This document shows positions 34,948 through 48,049 of a DNA stretch of 58,001 nucleotides, in pieces. The notes under the pieces are model-generated. The model was not told the origin of the DNA, made no database searches, and saw only the letters and a program-made list of their open reading frames with translations. A program made the position numbers and the translations under genes. Numbering within the stretch: position 1 is the first letter of the stretch; each line of letters begins with the position of its first letter. Origin of the DNA: Hofstenia miamia (taxonomy: Eukaryota > Xenacoelomorpha > Acoela > Hofsteniidae). The stretch spans positions 1,913,218 through 1,971,218 of the forward strand of contig CABFPE010000075.1 in the NCBI GenBank assembly GCA_900660155.1, read 5' to 3'.

Positions 34948-37900
34948 GTAACAAAACTTTTGTTAAATTCATCTTAGATATAACAATAATAAAAGTACAG
35001 TACTCCATTCAAGATATCACTTTGAAAACTTAGATTAGGGAAAATTATTATTTGATTATCCTAAGCTGATAAAACACTATATTCAATATTGACTTTATAA
35101 AATATGCTTGAACTTATGTTCAATCAAATTTATAAATGGGCTGGGTAGCCCAAATATATTGTTGGAATCATGGCATGGCCGGACCGGATATGAAGTTTTG
35201 ATTAAATTAGTACTATTTTGCCTAAAATTAGTAAAAGATATTAAAAAATACTTTGAAATGCTTTCTCTAAGTATGATGTAAGTATCATTTCTGTTCCAGC
35301 CCCATTGAAATAATTCTTCCCTCAAATACCATAAGTTTGGATGGTCATAGAGGACTCAACGTTTCATACACTTTGCAGGCAGAGCTTTAGCTGGGTCAGG
35401 CTGGGCCGAAATTATACGATTGATGAAGCTACCGACCTAAGTAATGATAGTAGAAAATTACCAGACAGGTTGAAAACGCGACCGCTTACAATTCTGTGTA
35501 CAATTATAAATTTGGTTATAAGTACATAAATTAAAAATTGCTATTTATATATTTTTATTTCTTTTAATGAGTTTCTGACAAGATTCAAAATTATTATTTT
35601 TTAAGAACATTAAAAAATGCTTTCTTCTCAATATTCCTTTAGTTCCTAAAGAGCATATTTTATGAGTACGTATGTTCATAACACAAATAGAATGATTAAA
35701 ATGCATTATACAAGTGGAGAGTACTGTCAATGGAAAGAATGCTTTGAATTTTACTAAAGAAATTATTTGAAAAGGTATGTGCAACTAAAGACATTTCAGA
35801 ATATTTTTCGCAATACAACACGGTGTCATTGCTTCCTGGATGTAAAGAATGATCCAAATATTTCAGCTGTTTGATTGCAAGAATAATAACTCATTGTTTG
35901 AAGATTTGATACCTGGTGGCATATTCTCATATTCTTAAAAAGATTTTTTATAGCACATCATCATTTAGAAACAACAAAGTGTTTTTTGATTTCATACCAA
36001 TTAAAATGTGTAATGATGAACAAAAACAATTATTGAAAGAACTTTGAAAAAATTTGATTATCATTTAAACTACTGTACAAGTGATTGAAATATTTAAGTA
36101 TGTATTTTACAATTTACAACGTTTGGTAGGCAGTTGAATATAATATTTATGCCTGTGACAGAGATCAGTGTTGTAAGTGCGTCATGCTTTTCCTACCTAA
36201 CCCAAACAGCTTTTTCCGAAAACGCACCCAAATCAAATAGAAATTTTAAAATTTGCCCATCCCGACCAATTAAGGAGTGCAGAATTCGCAATCAATTCTA
36301 TTAATATACGTTCCCTCACATGAAGTACTGAATACTGATTAGGGTTCCAGCAAAGAATTAAACTTTCTGAGAAAGTAAAAGAATGCTATAAAGTGAGCAA
36401 AAACCTCATGTCATAGATTTAGTCAATATTATCAATTGACGAGCACTACCCATTTTTGGAAAACTTAAGACAATCGAATAGAACCCATTTGTTTCTCTTA
36501 AAAATACTACCCTCCTTTGAAACCTGACAAAGATGTTAACAGGTCTATTTAGAATTGAAAAAGACAAGATGTATTCTTGATTAAACTACAAAAGATAATT
36601 TTAAAAAAATTTAATGTACACCATTTGGATTGTTGATTTCTAATACAAATATATGTATCTTCTAATAATTTACTTTGTGTACTCAAAATATTTTTTTATA
36701 AATTGGGCCTAAGATGGGTTTGAGAAAGTCTGCATATGGGCCAGATCGAACTTCAAAATAGAATTTCATTTTCAAAACTGGTTTAGATTTTAAATTTATA
36801 ACTGATTGAGACAATATAGCATTTTTAGTGTAAAATATATTATTTTGTTCATACCATACAATAGTTTTAACTTTTTGACTTGCTTGAAATGAATAAATGG
36901 TCAGATGAATGGTACTATTGTCAAATAATTTTTGCATATGGCTAAAGCTCTGAGATGTAGTTAATACATTGGAAGAAAAACTTTTGATTCATTCAACTGT
37001 ATAATTGCTAAAGTTAATCTAGCATCTGCTTTCCAAGTAGCAGGTGACAGTAGAAAACATCCAATTACTTCTTTTCAAATTTAACAAAATTGACTTAATT
37101 TAAAAACGCAATTAATCAATGTTTTTAATTGTTAATTTCTATACCAATAAAAATATTAATTGAAGCGAAACATTTTACTAGTTTTTCAACAGAGATAGAT
37201 TGAATTCAGATTCCTTTCAAAATTGAAAATTTTTGAATACCCTATCTGAAAACACCAGAAAAACCTTACCATTACTACAACGCAAAGAGATTGAAGCACC
37301 ATAACAAGCCATTAAATTTACGTCTCTAAGACTCCAATAAAACAAAAGAACTTCTGTCAAATCGTGCTTTATTGACAACGACAAACGAAATATTATATAT
37401 CAATGTCAAAAAGATTTATAGAAATGATGCCTAGAGGTGAAATTATAAGTTGTTTGCTTCAAATGCAATTCTCATAACTGATTTGGATAATGATTTCGCA
37501 TTGCCAAATACAGTTCTGCCTTGCTAGTTGATAATAACCATTGAATTTTTAAACAAAAATATTTTATACAACACAATGCCGCCCTATGCATATTAGAAAT
37601 ACCAGGGTCACTTGAACAATTAAAATAACTATTTATCAGAATTTACAGAAATTGGTACAATTTTGAAAATTGCAATGATCCTTTCTTTGTCATTGTCATT
37701 GAATGACAATATAACATATTTTATGGGGAAATTTTTCTTTATTCAGCTCAAGTTGTTCTCAAATTTAAGCAATTTTGGCAGTAAGTAGTTATAATTAAAA
37801 TAATAAAGAATCAGCATAAAGTTTCTAAAGTGGTTATCCTTTTCCTAAATAATTTTTTCTAAATTTTCGGATCGTTTTGTACAGGAATTTTTAACGATGC

Positions 37901-37949
37901 TACTTCAGGATCTATAATCCCTCTTTAAATTTTATAATATTTAATGTGG

Positions 37950-37965
37950 TATATATATATATATA
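37950..37965. repeat. (AT)n microsatellite, short
   Basis: Eight AT units just left of the CCGG-rich element end. Confidence 0.85.
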
Positions 37966-38849
37966 GGGGTGTAGTGTAGAAAAAAATATATGTGTATCAA
38001 CCGGTGTAGAATTTATATAAAATCTATTATTATAGCAGTTCTAGCTATTAATATAATACAGATTTGGAGCCGGTCAGGATTTTTGCTGATCCGACTGTAC
38101 CGGAAAATTTTTTCTTCAACCGGTCTATTTTTCCAGAATTTTGACCGCTTTCGACTGGCGCTCAGAATTTGATGTTTGCGACTCGACGGCATATTCTCTC
38201 GAAGTTGGGGAATGGCAGCGCAAAAGGTTTCAGTATTGGTGGCCAGAAAGTGAAAATTCGGGCCAATATTTTGGCGATGGCATGCAAAATTCCGTTACTT
38301 ATGCCTCTTGTATATTCATGTTATGAAAATGATATTGCAAAAATATATGATGCCTATATCACTAATCCAATGCATAAAACTTAAATTCAAAATAATGGAA
38401 ATATTAATACCCTCATTACTAAGAACTATATGAATATTTAGCAATTGTGTTGCTACTAAACTTGCCAAAAATCATAAGCAAGCCGGGTTTGTGTGCAATT
38501 CTGTTTTCGGATTTTCATGTACTTTTTTCAAATGAAAGGACTTTCAACAAATTTGGTTTTATGTGCATATGTTGTTGGAAACATTTATGATCTTGCTTTT
38601 TAGTACGAAAAATACGTTTTTTTCTCCCCCATGTGCAAAGTAAGTGGTCTAACACAAACGCCTTTATAAGGTTGATGCCACGCTTTCTTAATATTCGTGA
38701 CTAAAGGCTGCTTATTTTAGAGTGATAGAACTTACAATGCCTAATTAGCTTAACTGTTATTAACCAATTGGCAACTGGTAAATCCATTACCTTCAGTTAT
38801 GTTATACCATTGTGTTACATACTCTGTTCGTGCTCCTTTTTGCTCATCA

Positions 38850-39470
38850 CGGCCAATTTTTGATTATAATAATAGACCGACTGAACTGCGCCGCACGTTT
38901 TGCAAATGGGCCAAAGGAATAATTGCTGCTGAAGATGAATTTTCCAACAAAATTGTATTAAACGAGGAGGCTCATTTTTGGTTAATGGTTATGTTAACAA
39001 GCAAAGTGGCAGAAAAAATAACGGTTTGGTGTGAATTATGGTCTGGTGGAATTATTGACCCATATGTCTTCGCAATGACGAGAGCGAGAACGTAGCCATC
39101 AATGGCGAGCGCTACCATACAATGATAAACAACTTTATTTGGTGCCTCTTCTACAAGGTATTGATATTGCAGATAAATGGTTTCAGCAAGACTGAGACAA
39201 ACCATCACGTTCTGCGGGAGATATTTGGTGCCAGAATCATCCCCAGACATGGACCTGTAAATTGGCCGTCTCGTTCAAGCGATTTGACTCCCTTAGATTA
39301 TTTTCTATGGGAATATGTTAAATCCAAGGTTTGCGCTTACAAACCAGAGACAATTCAACAATATTCGACGAGTTATTGCAGAAATTCAGCCTGTGAATAT
39401 TGGACTTAAAGATTGTGGTACATTCGCACGATCCGAGGAAATAATATTTAAATATTAAATGGCAAAATGT
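38850..39470 (+). mobile_element. Mariner-type transposase remnant
   Basis: The + strand carries pieces of a transposase common in arthropod and other invertebrate genomes. First is NEEAHFWLMVMLTSKVAEKI, then TVWCELWSGGIIDPYVF (near 38.96-39.08 kb), the VTVWCGLWAGGIIGPYFF block. A frame shift follows, then INNFIWCLFYKVLILQINGF and HHVLREIFGARIIPRHGPVN (near 39.12-39.27 kb), and WPSRSSDLTPLDYFLWEYVK followed by SKV (near 39.27-39.33 kb) with the last catalytic aspartate region. After another shift, text like the usual IRRVIAEIQP can be read (near 39.36-39.4 kb). The QQDGA block is mutated. The element is inactive, and terminal repeats were not defined. Confidence 0.87.
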
Positions 39471-39573
39471 AATTTTTGTAATAGTATCAAATACATGGGC
39501 ATTAATCATATTTTCATTTATTATTACCTTGAAGTTCTATCAATCTAAAATACACACCTTTTACATTTGTCTA

Positions 39574-39605
<32 letters not shown>
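39574..39605. repeat. (AAT)n microsatellite
   Basis: About ten AAT units lie directly after the mariner remnant. The poly-Asn open frame over it is an artefact. Confidence 0.95.
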
Positions 39606-41257
39606 GTGTAGAAATTTTATGCTCTCAAAAACGCGGAGAATTAATCTCCCGTGGCTTGCACAAAATCACAATCTGTTACCTCAGGAATTATGCACTGAAA
39701 TAATCACTTTGGATTTCGGCCTAAGCATGGTAGGGGCTATCAGTCCTCACTCCTATATCACTTGACCAACGTCAGCCGGCATGTCAAAAATCCTGACCCG
39801 AACGGTACCGGTTAACCGGTTTTTACTGTGAAACTAGAAAAAATCAAATTGTAAATCTGCACAAGAAATATCTAAGTATTTCTCATTTTCTGAAAGCCTT
39901 ATATATTCTAAACGTTTGACAAGTTACATTGACTTGGAAAATTAGGAGAGATTTATCATCCTATCTCTTCACCAAATGTGCAATTAGAAAATCGTTTTTG
40001 ATATGGGTTCGAAGATGCAATGTCAAAGCATAGCAGAAATAGTCTCATTTTAAGTTCGCTCAAAACTCGTTTTGTATATTTTGTCAAACTGAAAGCATTA
40101 TGCTCTCCCGTCTGTGAATAAATAATTTAGCAGCTTAGCGCTTTGGGTTTCACTCATTGTTAATTTATTTATAACTCTACTTTTGAAAAGCTAGATTTTG
40201 TCTCTATGTTCATAAGAAAAACGTTAAATTGAACAATTTATGAATTTTCAAAAATTTGAGAAACATCAAAAGAAAATTCTTAATATTTTTAATAAATAAA
40301 TCTATACACACTGCGTCCCCATATGATCTTATTCAAAGGCATCTTAATTCAAATCTTTCTGATTTCTAGGGTTTTAATGGCAAACAAAAACATCATTTAA
40401 TAAGTGACCAAATTAATTTATAAATGACTTTAAGCGATTCACATGATATTCACCTGGAAGACAATATTTGAATATTGGAGCATCAAAATCACTAATGATT
40501 GTTAAGTTAAATAGAATGCCAGTCATTTCCGAGAACTTTTGATAATTAGCATTCAGGAAACTATTTTAGCACTACAACGTGGAAAGTGGGGGACACTTTT
40601 TTGCTTAGCTAATTTTTAAATTAGAAATTGTTATATCATAAAATATTGTGCAATAATATATTATTTTATATTTGATCATATTACATTATGTCATATTATA
40701 TTTTGCGCATTGCTTTTAGCCGTAATTTTTTAACATCTGTGATGGTTTCCCGAAATAATTTTTAAACGCTTGTTGTTCACGAACTCCTGAAGACTAAGAT
40801 CTGAGAACAAAATAAGGTATAAATTGTCACCTCTTTCTTTTCCTAAGACAACCTCAGACTTTGCACCTTGTGCGCCTGGACGGGACTTACGCAGATTTTC
40901 TTCAAAAAACTAAATATTTCAGGGTCAATCGACCGACTCATTATCTTAGCATTAGATATGGTAGGAATTTGAATGTTTTTACAAAATCTGATTTCTCATT
41001 GAAAGAATATTACTATTCTTATATACTTCAGGCACAAGAATAATTCTTAGCACAAATCTTCATCACTGCATTTGCGGGCCCAACCCCCCAGGTGTGTCCA
41101 TGTAAAAGGCTTTCAATATTTTTAACAGACTTGATAAAATTGTTCAAAAATGTGGATAATTCGATTTGTTACATAGAAGTAACACTAGTAGACATATGAA
41201 TAGCTTTGGTGATGTATTGCATATTTTGTGATTGATAGTAAATGTTTATAATGTATT

Positions 41258-42822
41258 CAGTGGCTTCACCAGCAAATGTTTATTGTGGGGACCCAATAAA
41301 TTGAACATGTTGACTTCACAACGAATTTTAAGGATTATAAGTTCTGTGAACAAAAACTTAAGGAATTTTAAGCATTGCGCATGTGTGGCACGCAAATGAA
41401 TATTCAAGAATGATCAGGAAGCGAATCCTATCCCAAAATCTAAAATGTGTCAAAAGATAATTGGTGACTAACATGGAGGTGAACGATGGAGGAACTAGCT
41501 CACCTACCAAGAAGAGCTACTGGCTAGCAGTAACATTAAGGGGAATGTGTCACTATAACTTACACACGCATTATAAAAGTACAAAGTTATATGTAAAAAT
41601 TTACAAAAGCAACTAAAAAAATTTTTAAAATTGATAAAGGCTATTTATTATTAAGTGCCTAATTGAAAGTATAAAAAATCAAAATGTATTTATCAAGGAG
41701 AACGAATTATAAAAATGCCAATCGCCTCTTGTCAGAGAACTTAAAATATTTAAAACCTTTTTTTTCAAATAAGGACTAATACATTTTTTGTGTATTGACA
41801 AAACAATCAGATTAGAACAGCAGTTGACTTGAAAATTTGCATGATCCGACTTTTTTAAAGAAATATTCTCATCTCTGCCTACAGTCCCAACACTATATTT
41901 GCATATTATCAGATTATTGAAAGCATTTGGATAACCATATCCCTAGATAGCATAATTTTAAATCTCAATTCAAATTGTAATATAAATATAAATTTAGGTA
42001 CACTAACGTCAATATAATGACTTCCTGTCTCACCTAACCATATGCAGCCATTATTAACGCTGCCTAAGTACTATGTTTCTCGTTGGAAGTAAGCATTAGT
42101 AAACTAATGTCTATGTTCCACAGCTTTTGTCTGCCACTGATGAGCCCCCTTTGCAATAAATACTTTCAATCAGAGCTGCTTGTTGTGCATATATGACACA
42201 GTATGAACTTGTCTGGTTTACTTCTACTAACTGCTTAACCCGTTAAAATAGTCTAATATTATTCCAAGTCCCAAATTTTTTATTTATATATAAATGTAAT
42301 AGAGTTAACACTGCTTGTGGCAAAACTGTGTTTTAATGATGTTGATTTGGAGATAAATTAATGCTATTTAATTCGTAATGACAATAATGGAAATTCGAGG
42401 CTTTATAGATTGCAATTTTACAATAAAATGTAGCTAAGTCAAGTTAATAGATCCATGTTGTTAATGGCTTGGCTTTGATGTCATAAAAGCCAATTATATT
42501 ACATGGGTAGGATATGAAATTACAGTAAATAAATTTTCAAATTATGTGATTCTTTTAATACCCAATGTAAAAATTTGTCAAGCAAACACCCCCAGTTTTT
42601 ACGTGCCTGCCTATCATTGTTCTTGACAATGAACATTGTTCTTATGTTGAGGTAATTGATAATAATCTTGAAATAACTGCTGTTCTAAAAACTAGATAAA
42701 ATGTAAAGGCTGCTGGTAAAAATATTTATTTAAAAAAGAAAAATTTCCACATCATTTCATTTAATTTTATTTCATTGAAGGGACACAAGCCCACCAAGCC
42801 CCCCTCTCTGCTGATGGCCCTG
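41258..42822. mobile_element. hAT-like non-autonomous element with 8-bp target duplication
   Basis: The same eight bases, aatgtatt, flank both ends (41250-41257 and 42823-42830). Inside them the left end reads cagtggcttcaccagca and the right end, on the other strand, cagggccatcagcagag, an imperfect terminal inverted repeat starting with CAG. A perfect 8-bp duplication with CA(G)-starting ends fits the hAT superfamily. The 1565-base interior has no long open frame or recognisable transposase, so it is a deletion derivative or an old copy. Its right end lies only about 50 bases before the acceptor of the next exon. Confidence 0.7.
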
Positions 42823-42876
42823 AATGTATTACTTGTTATATCGTATTTATTTATTTATTTATTATTTTATACTTAG

Positions 42877-43044
42877 AACCTGGAACTCTTGAGTTTGAGC
42901 AATCTAGCTTTCTTGTTAAAGGTAGCAGTGGATTTGCAAAAATACCAATCATCAGACAAAATGGAAATGACGGAGAAATAGAAATATCTTACAAAACAGA
43001 AGACATTTCTTCCAAAGACGCACTGTGTTATGAATTATCTCAAG
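42877..43044 (+). CDS. NCX: Na+/Ca2+ exchanger exon: first half of Calx-beta domain 2
   Basis: The exon encodes residues 445-500 plus one base. EPGTLEFEQSSFLVKGSSGF, then AKIPIIRQNGND and EIEISYKTEDI, follow NCX1 CBD2 (AGIFTFEEPVTHVSESIGIM, then EVKVLRTSG..GNVIVPYKTIEG). The key difference is after YKTE. NCX1 continues with GTARGGGEDFE, which positions Ca2+ ligands, while here the text is DISSKDALCYELSQ. The conserved Gly-Thr-Ala and the Asp that follows are missing, which argues against Ca2+ binding by CBD2. The acceptor is atacttag before 42877 and the donor is CTCAAG|gtaagt. It has phase 1 at both ends. Confidence 0.93.
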
Positions 43045-46000
43045 GTAAGTTTTCCTTCATTTGTTATGATAGTATCCACTGTCAAACCTTTATCCAAACA
43101 CACCTGTTTTAAAGAATGCAAGCATCAACATTGCCAATAGTTATTCTTTGAAACTCATATTTCAGATTTATTCTTTATTGATGTCGATAAAAGTGCCTGA
43201 TAATCATTGATAGTAATTAACTAGATACTTATGTTGTATTAACCTATAATAATAATAATAACACACGCTGAAAAAGATGAACACAAAGTTTTTAAAAAGA
43301 TAAAAATCGAAGTGATTATGTTATTCATGGATTACAGACACTTTGCGCAATACATTTGGTAAACTAATGCATTTAATTTTATAGGGTTGCTCAAGAGGTT
43401 GGAATTTGCAGGTAATTAATAGTAAAACATTGTGCATGCATGTATGTAAGTCTTTGTATCACAGACTTTTATGGTCATGTCTATCACTTTACAATGTACA
43501 CAACCTCTTACTTTATATATTGTCAAATGACATGTGCACACATAATTCACAATTATAATAATCTCAATTAATCTTACTTCCAAATCTTCAGATAAGTATT
43601 TTGAAATAACAAACGAATCCTTAAAAAGGAATAATATAAAATGATTTTTGTTATTTTGATTTAGAGCCAGTACTTAGTAAAAAAACGAATGTTTCAGTTT
43701 AGCTGCGCTATGTATGGACGTCAATCAAAATTGTTTCAAGGTGCGGAATTTTTAGTGCATTAAATAGTAAAAATTATCGCAAATGTCTGTCTGTTAAGTA
43801 GTCGTTGTATTATTTAAAAAACACTTTTTCAAAATTACGTTGAAAAGCAAGATTAAATTAAGCGCAACTCATGACTGAAGGAATATAAAAAAATGTTTTG
43901 TCTATCACCGATGTAAATTTAGTGGAAGCAATCTAAGATACTAAAGGAAATAAAATTTCATATCATTCCCTTGCTTACATCTATCCGAGATTTCTAATCT
44001 AGTTAATATCATTCCTCATAATTTTAGCATCAAATTGTGTTTTAATTTTGTCATTCTTTGAATGTTTACACTGTCGTGAAATGGAAAATTTTGGTTGTAC
44101 TAGTTAAATACTATTTATTCGAGCATAACACTGTGTGTCATAATGAAATTGAGTTGGAGATGAGACTCTTAGCATGGGTCTAGTTTTGACTTGGTGTCCA
44201 ATATCTGCTCATTTGTTAATGCCAGTCTGAAATCAAACGTTTCATGCGCTTAAGAGCTACGATAATAATAATTTATAGCATTGATTTCAAACGAGTGATC
44301 TCTAATGAATAGCATGATTGCATTACATGTAGATGAAGACTTCTGATATTTGTGAGTGGCACACTCACATTCTCAACATAGCTTTTTGCTCATTTCTACA
44401 ATTATGAATTATATGACATTTAAAGTAAACGCGAACACTTAAAAATTCCATGCAAACCAAGACGAATTCAAGCACTTTGCAGGTTTTAAATTTAAGTTCG
44501 TGTACAGTTATTGCCAAAGTTCCGTCATTTTAGTCTTTTTCATAGAAGCATATTTATTTCAAGCATTTTGAATCAATCAAATTTTGCTTTTTGAAGGAGC
44601 ATGACAACACTGAACCTTTTTCTGAAAACTTCCTTGCAGTTTTTTGTATGAACTGCTAGTAAAATAGATCTCGACTCAATTTTCACCCAGTGATATATGG
44701 TAGAAAAACCTCTTTTGCAATTTTTAAATATTAAAGATTTAAATAACGGCCATAATTGAATATTTATGGATTCTGCTTTTTTGGGTCACCATGAAATGCT
44801 GCATTTCAGTGTGTGAAAAACAGTTAATGTAGAATCCATAATACAAAACTCAATAGTATTTGGAATGCTGAGTATCACAGATTCTCCTGATACTAGCAAA
44901 AATATGTTCTTACTGCTTTCTGGAGTAGGCTCTAGACTTAGAAGTTTGCTTGGTTGTTTCTTAGAATACGTTAAGTCATCTGGGGTAGGATGTTGATTGA
45001 TGTGATAGATTTTATATGCGGAAAGAATTGTGAATAGATTCCGATTCTATTTTGTTAATCTTAGTACAAAATAAAAGTAATTCTTAACAATTTTGAATTT
45101 TGGCCAGATATTTCTATAAGAATTAAATATACTTCATTTATCCAACAGCATAATACTTTGAAAGTTGCAATCATATTTTAACTTTAACACTTTAAACTAC
45201 AATGAGGCCCAACCTTCTTCAATGAAGTAGCAAAATTCTATGTTTTGCAATGCCATAGGGCTGGTAACTTATGTAATGCTAATGAATTCAATCTAGTATC
45301 ATTTAAAATTGATAGTTTTAAAGGAAGGCTCATATATTTCTATTATAAGCCTGTAATAGCAACAAAGAATAATCATTTCCTTTCCTTGTATCTGCGGAAA
45401 ATAATAGAGGGCTTATATATTAGATATGATAAAAAATGCTATTATCTTTGTTGAATTTCTATTACATCTAGTTGTTACAGAACTTAAATGCTTCAGTGAA
45501 GGATTTTTTCTTTGAAAGCAGTCAAAAGAGAGCAATTTTTCAGAAAGCTAAGTCTAAAACCCCATAAACACAGAAAATGCAAGTAGGTGTATGGTCCAGT
45601 GTTATTAAGATGAGAGTTATAGTTCAATTGTATTCTCTAGTTAAATCAGATTACATGTTGGTTATTCTTTTATCAACTTTCATGTACATTAAGGACTGCT
45701 TCGGCAACATCTGTCTTTTTTTAAAGTGATTTCACTAAAAAAAGTAATTCAGTAAATAGTAATTCAGATCCTGAATCACTTCAAAAGAAATATTCTTAAT
45801 CAACTACATTTCTATTCACATCGTCAACAGTCTGGAATCTCTTGTTGTTGCTGTCTCTTATGATTTTATTTCATGAAACTCAATTTTTTAATGTACATTT
45901 TGCGATCGCACTTTCTATGACAAGGCAATTTTAGCTACCATGCTTCTCTTCCATTAGTCAGAAAACGCTTCCTTTGTGGTGCATTTTCAACATAAATGCT

Positions 46001-47259
46001 AGACAAATCAAAAGCAATTATTATATTTATACATAATTTTAAAACAAAATTTATGTTTAGTTTATTTTATCAAATTTTATTACAATCAAACTATTCATTT
46101 GTTTATATGGGACTCTAAAACTATGGTTTTTATAAATTACTTTTTTAAAACTTAATGTATGCATGTGACTCTATATAATTAATTTTCATTATTTTGGTAA
46201 ATTTGGTCCTAACTAGTTACCTGGTTAAAAATATAAATTTACAAAATTCAAAATATTTAATTTCACCATGTGTAGATTAGACATGGTCCTATAGCCCCAG
46301 CTGAATACGACTTCAATTTATCTCCAACTTTCAAACTAAAAATAACCGAAAAACTAAGAATCTGACCGCGAATCATAGTGGATTGAAGTAGTCAACATAC
46401 TAATCTGTAAATCAACAGCCTTGTGTACTAAAATTAGCAAAAAATTCTCTACGTGACTAAAATCTGGGGGATTCTCTGATCAAGAACTCAATAAACTAAT
46501 ACTATTATGTAAAGTATGTAAAAAATAAAATATTAAAATTAACTAATTTGAGGGCATGAAACCTCATTAAACTTAGTTATTAAATGCAGTTTCCACTATG
46601 AAAAACATCACTTATTCATGGCTAATTTTCAAAATATAAAAAAATATTAGACTGTCATTTATTCTGGCCATGACTATACAAACGATTCCTTATAAGAATC
46701 ATGGTTATAACTGCAAATTCGCATAAGTGCAGTAATATTGCATGCATCGATAATAGACTATACTAATTGCAAATGCAACTACTAAGTGCAGCTTGGCTTG
46801 GACATAGTATATAGTTGTAGTTAGACTAACTTTATTGTTTCAAAATTTCTATTGAAATCGAAAAATAGGTTTTCTCAGTAACTCCAAGCTTTAAATTTCT
46901 AATATGGAATTCGATGATGTTGAAAATATTTGATTGGACACTGATGTTGACGCACTACGTTAGTTGTATATTTATTATGCGTTCATCCATATAATGTATG
47001 TCCTAGAATTTACTCAAATTACATATGCTTTATAATTTGTTTCTTAAAAATTGTTGCAATTATAGTTTTCTAATCTTTATATTTCTTTTAAAAATATTAG
47101 CTTCATTAACAAACAGCTTAGATGGTTAGAACCAAAACTTTTAATAGTAGTCTTTCACTACATTGTTGCTTAATCTGATTTTGAAAGTCTAAATATCGTT
47201 TACTGTCATATAGCTCCGGTAAAAAAATGAGAAAAAAATTTCAGTTGCAAAAACACTTT

Positions 47260-47870
47260 CATCTCATTAAAGTGCCCTGCTCTTGACGAACACATTTAGG
47301 CGATCACGCACAATCAACAACAGTACCCGTAAACACACCTGATGAGGACAGGTACTTTGTTAATGTTCACTAAACATTCTTCATCAAGATTTACTAAATG
47401 TTTTGCAATATATTTACTCTACTGGAACCACAAACCGCAAAAATATACTCAAGATATCGGGTATGAACCCAAAACATTCTGCAGAAACTTCAAAAAGTTG
47501 ACTGAAACAAACAATATCGACAGTGTACCGAGCATTTTTAAAGGCAGGGATCTCTCAAAATATACTGATATTTTAACAGAATTTATCCTATTTGCGAGCC
47601 AGTGTTATCGGACTGGATGGATTCTTCAGCAAGATGGGGTGACCCCAAAAAAAGTCTAAATATTTTGTAGTGGCCTGCCAACTAACCAAACCTTTCACCT
47701 ATAAAAAATGTTTGGGGTCATGAAGGACGATGTGAAAGAAAAAAATCCAAAAATGTGAAAAACGGAAGCAATATTTACCGGAGTCCAAAAAAAATTACAC
47801 CGAGAATACAAAAAAATTTTATGGACTCAATTAAAGACAGATTTTTGAAATGTGTTTGCTCTAGAGGCTG
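47260..47870 (+). mobile_element. Tc1-like transposase remnant
   Basis: An open frame at 47342-47659 ends with GRDLSKYTDILTEFILFASQ and GWILQQDGVTPKKV, the region with the second catalytic aspartate (QQDG) of a Tc1-like DDE transposase. After the stop, PIKNVWGVMKDDVKEKNPKM (near 47.70-47.76 kb) matches the PIENVWGxMK block, and text ending in CSRGCVFY matches the usual C-terminus. The N-terminal DNA-binding part and terminal repeats are not recognisable. The piece is on the same strand as the host gene. Confidence 0.78.
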
Positions 47871-48030
47871 TGTTTTTTATTCTCTTTTACATAAACTTAT
47901 GTAAAGCTTAATTTTCCATCGATTAATATTAATTTTGTTACTGTGGGTGTTTTTTGATTAGATTGAGAAATTCTATTTCTAATTTTTTTGACCGACGATT
48001 ATGTCTTCTGAAATAGTTGCCAACTTCAAT

Positions 48031-48049
48031 TATATAAATATATATATAT
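48031..48049. repeat. (AT)n microsatellite, short
   Basis: A short AT array after the Tc1-like remnant. Confidence 0.85.

Larger units (their letters stand above)
38069..39822. mobile_element. Composite element: inverted CCGG-rich arms around a mariner remnant
   Basis: The left arm (38069-38120) reads ccggtcaggatttttg and then ccgactgtaccgg. The right arm (39774-39822), read on the other strand, has the same ggtcaggatttttg with ccggtaccgttcgg beside it. The 14-base core is thus inverted across 1.7 kb, with CCGG-rich text next to it on both sides. A decayed mariner-type transposase and an (AAT)n array lie between. The arms may be the ends of one element, or flanks of a non-autonomous element into which mariner inserted. 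Confidence 0.5.
34948..42876 (+). other. NCX intron 9 (7.9 kb)
   Basis: This is the longest complete intron, from gtaaca to atacttag. It contains a mariner-type remnant between inverted arms (38.07-39.82 kb), an hAT-like element (41258-42822) just before the acceptor, and two microsatellites. The segments 35.0-37.9 kb and 39.85-41.25 kb are AT-rich and hold no recognisable gene or element. Confidence 0.78.

Noticed and set aside
34755..35033. The open frame extends beyond the CBD1 exon on both sides (start near 34755, end 35033).
   Set aside because: Only 34798-34947 matches Calx-beta. The flanks are intron, with clear ag and gt borders and phase agreement.
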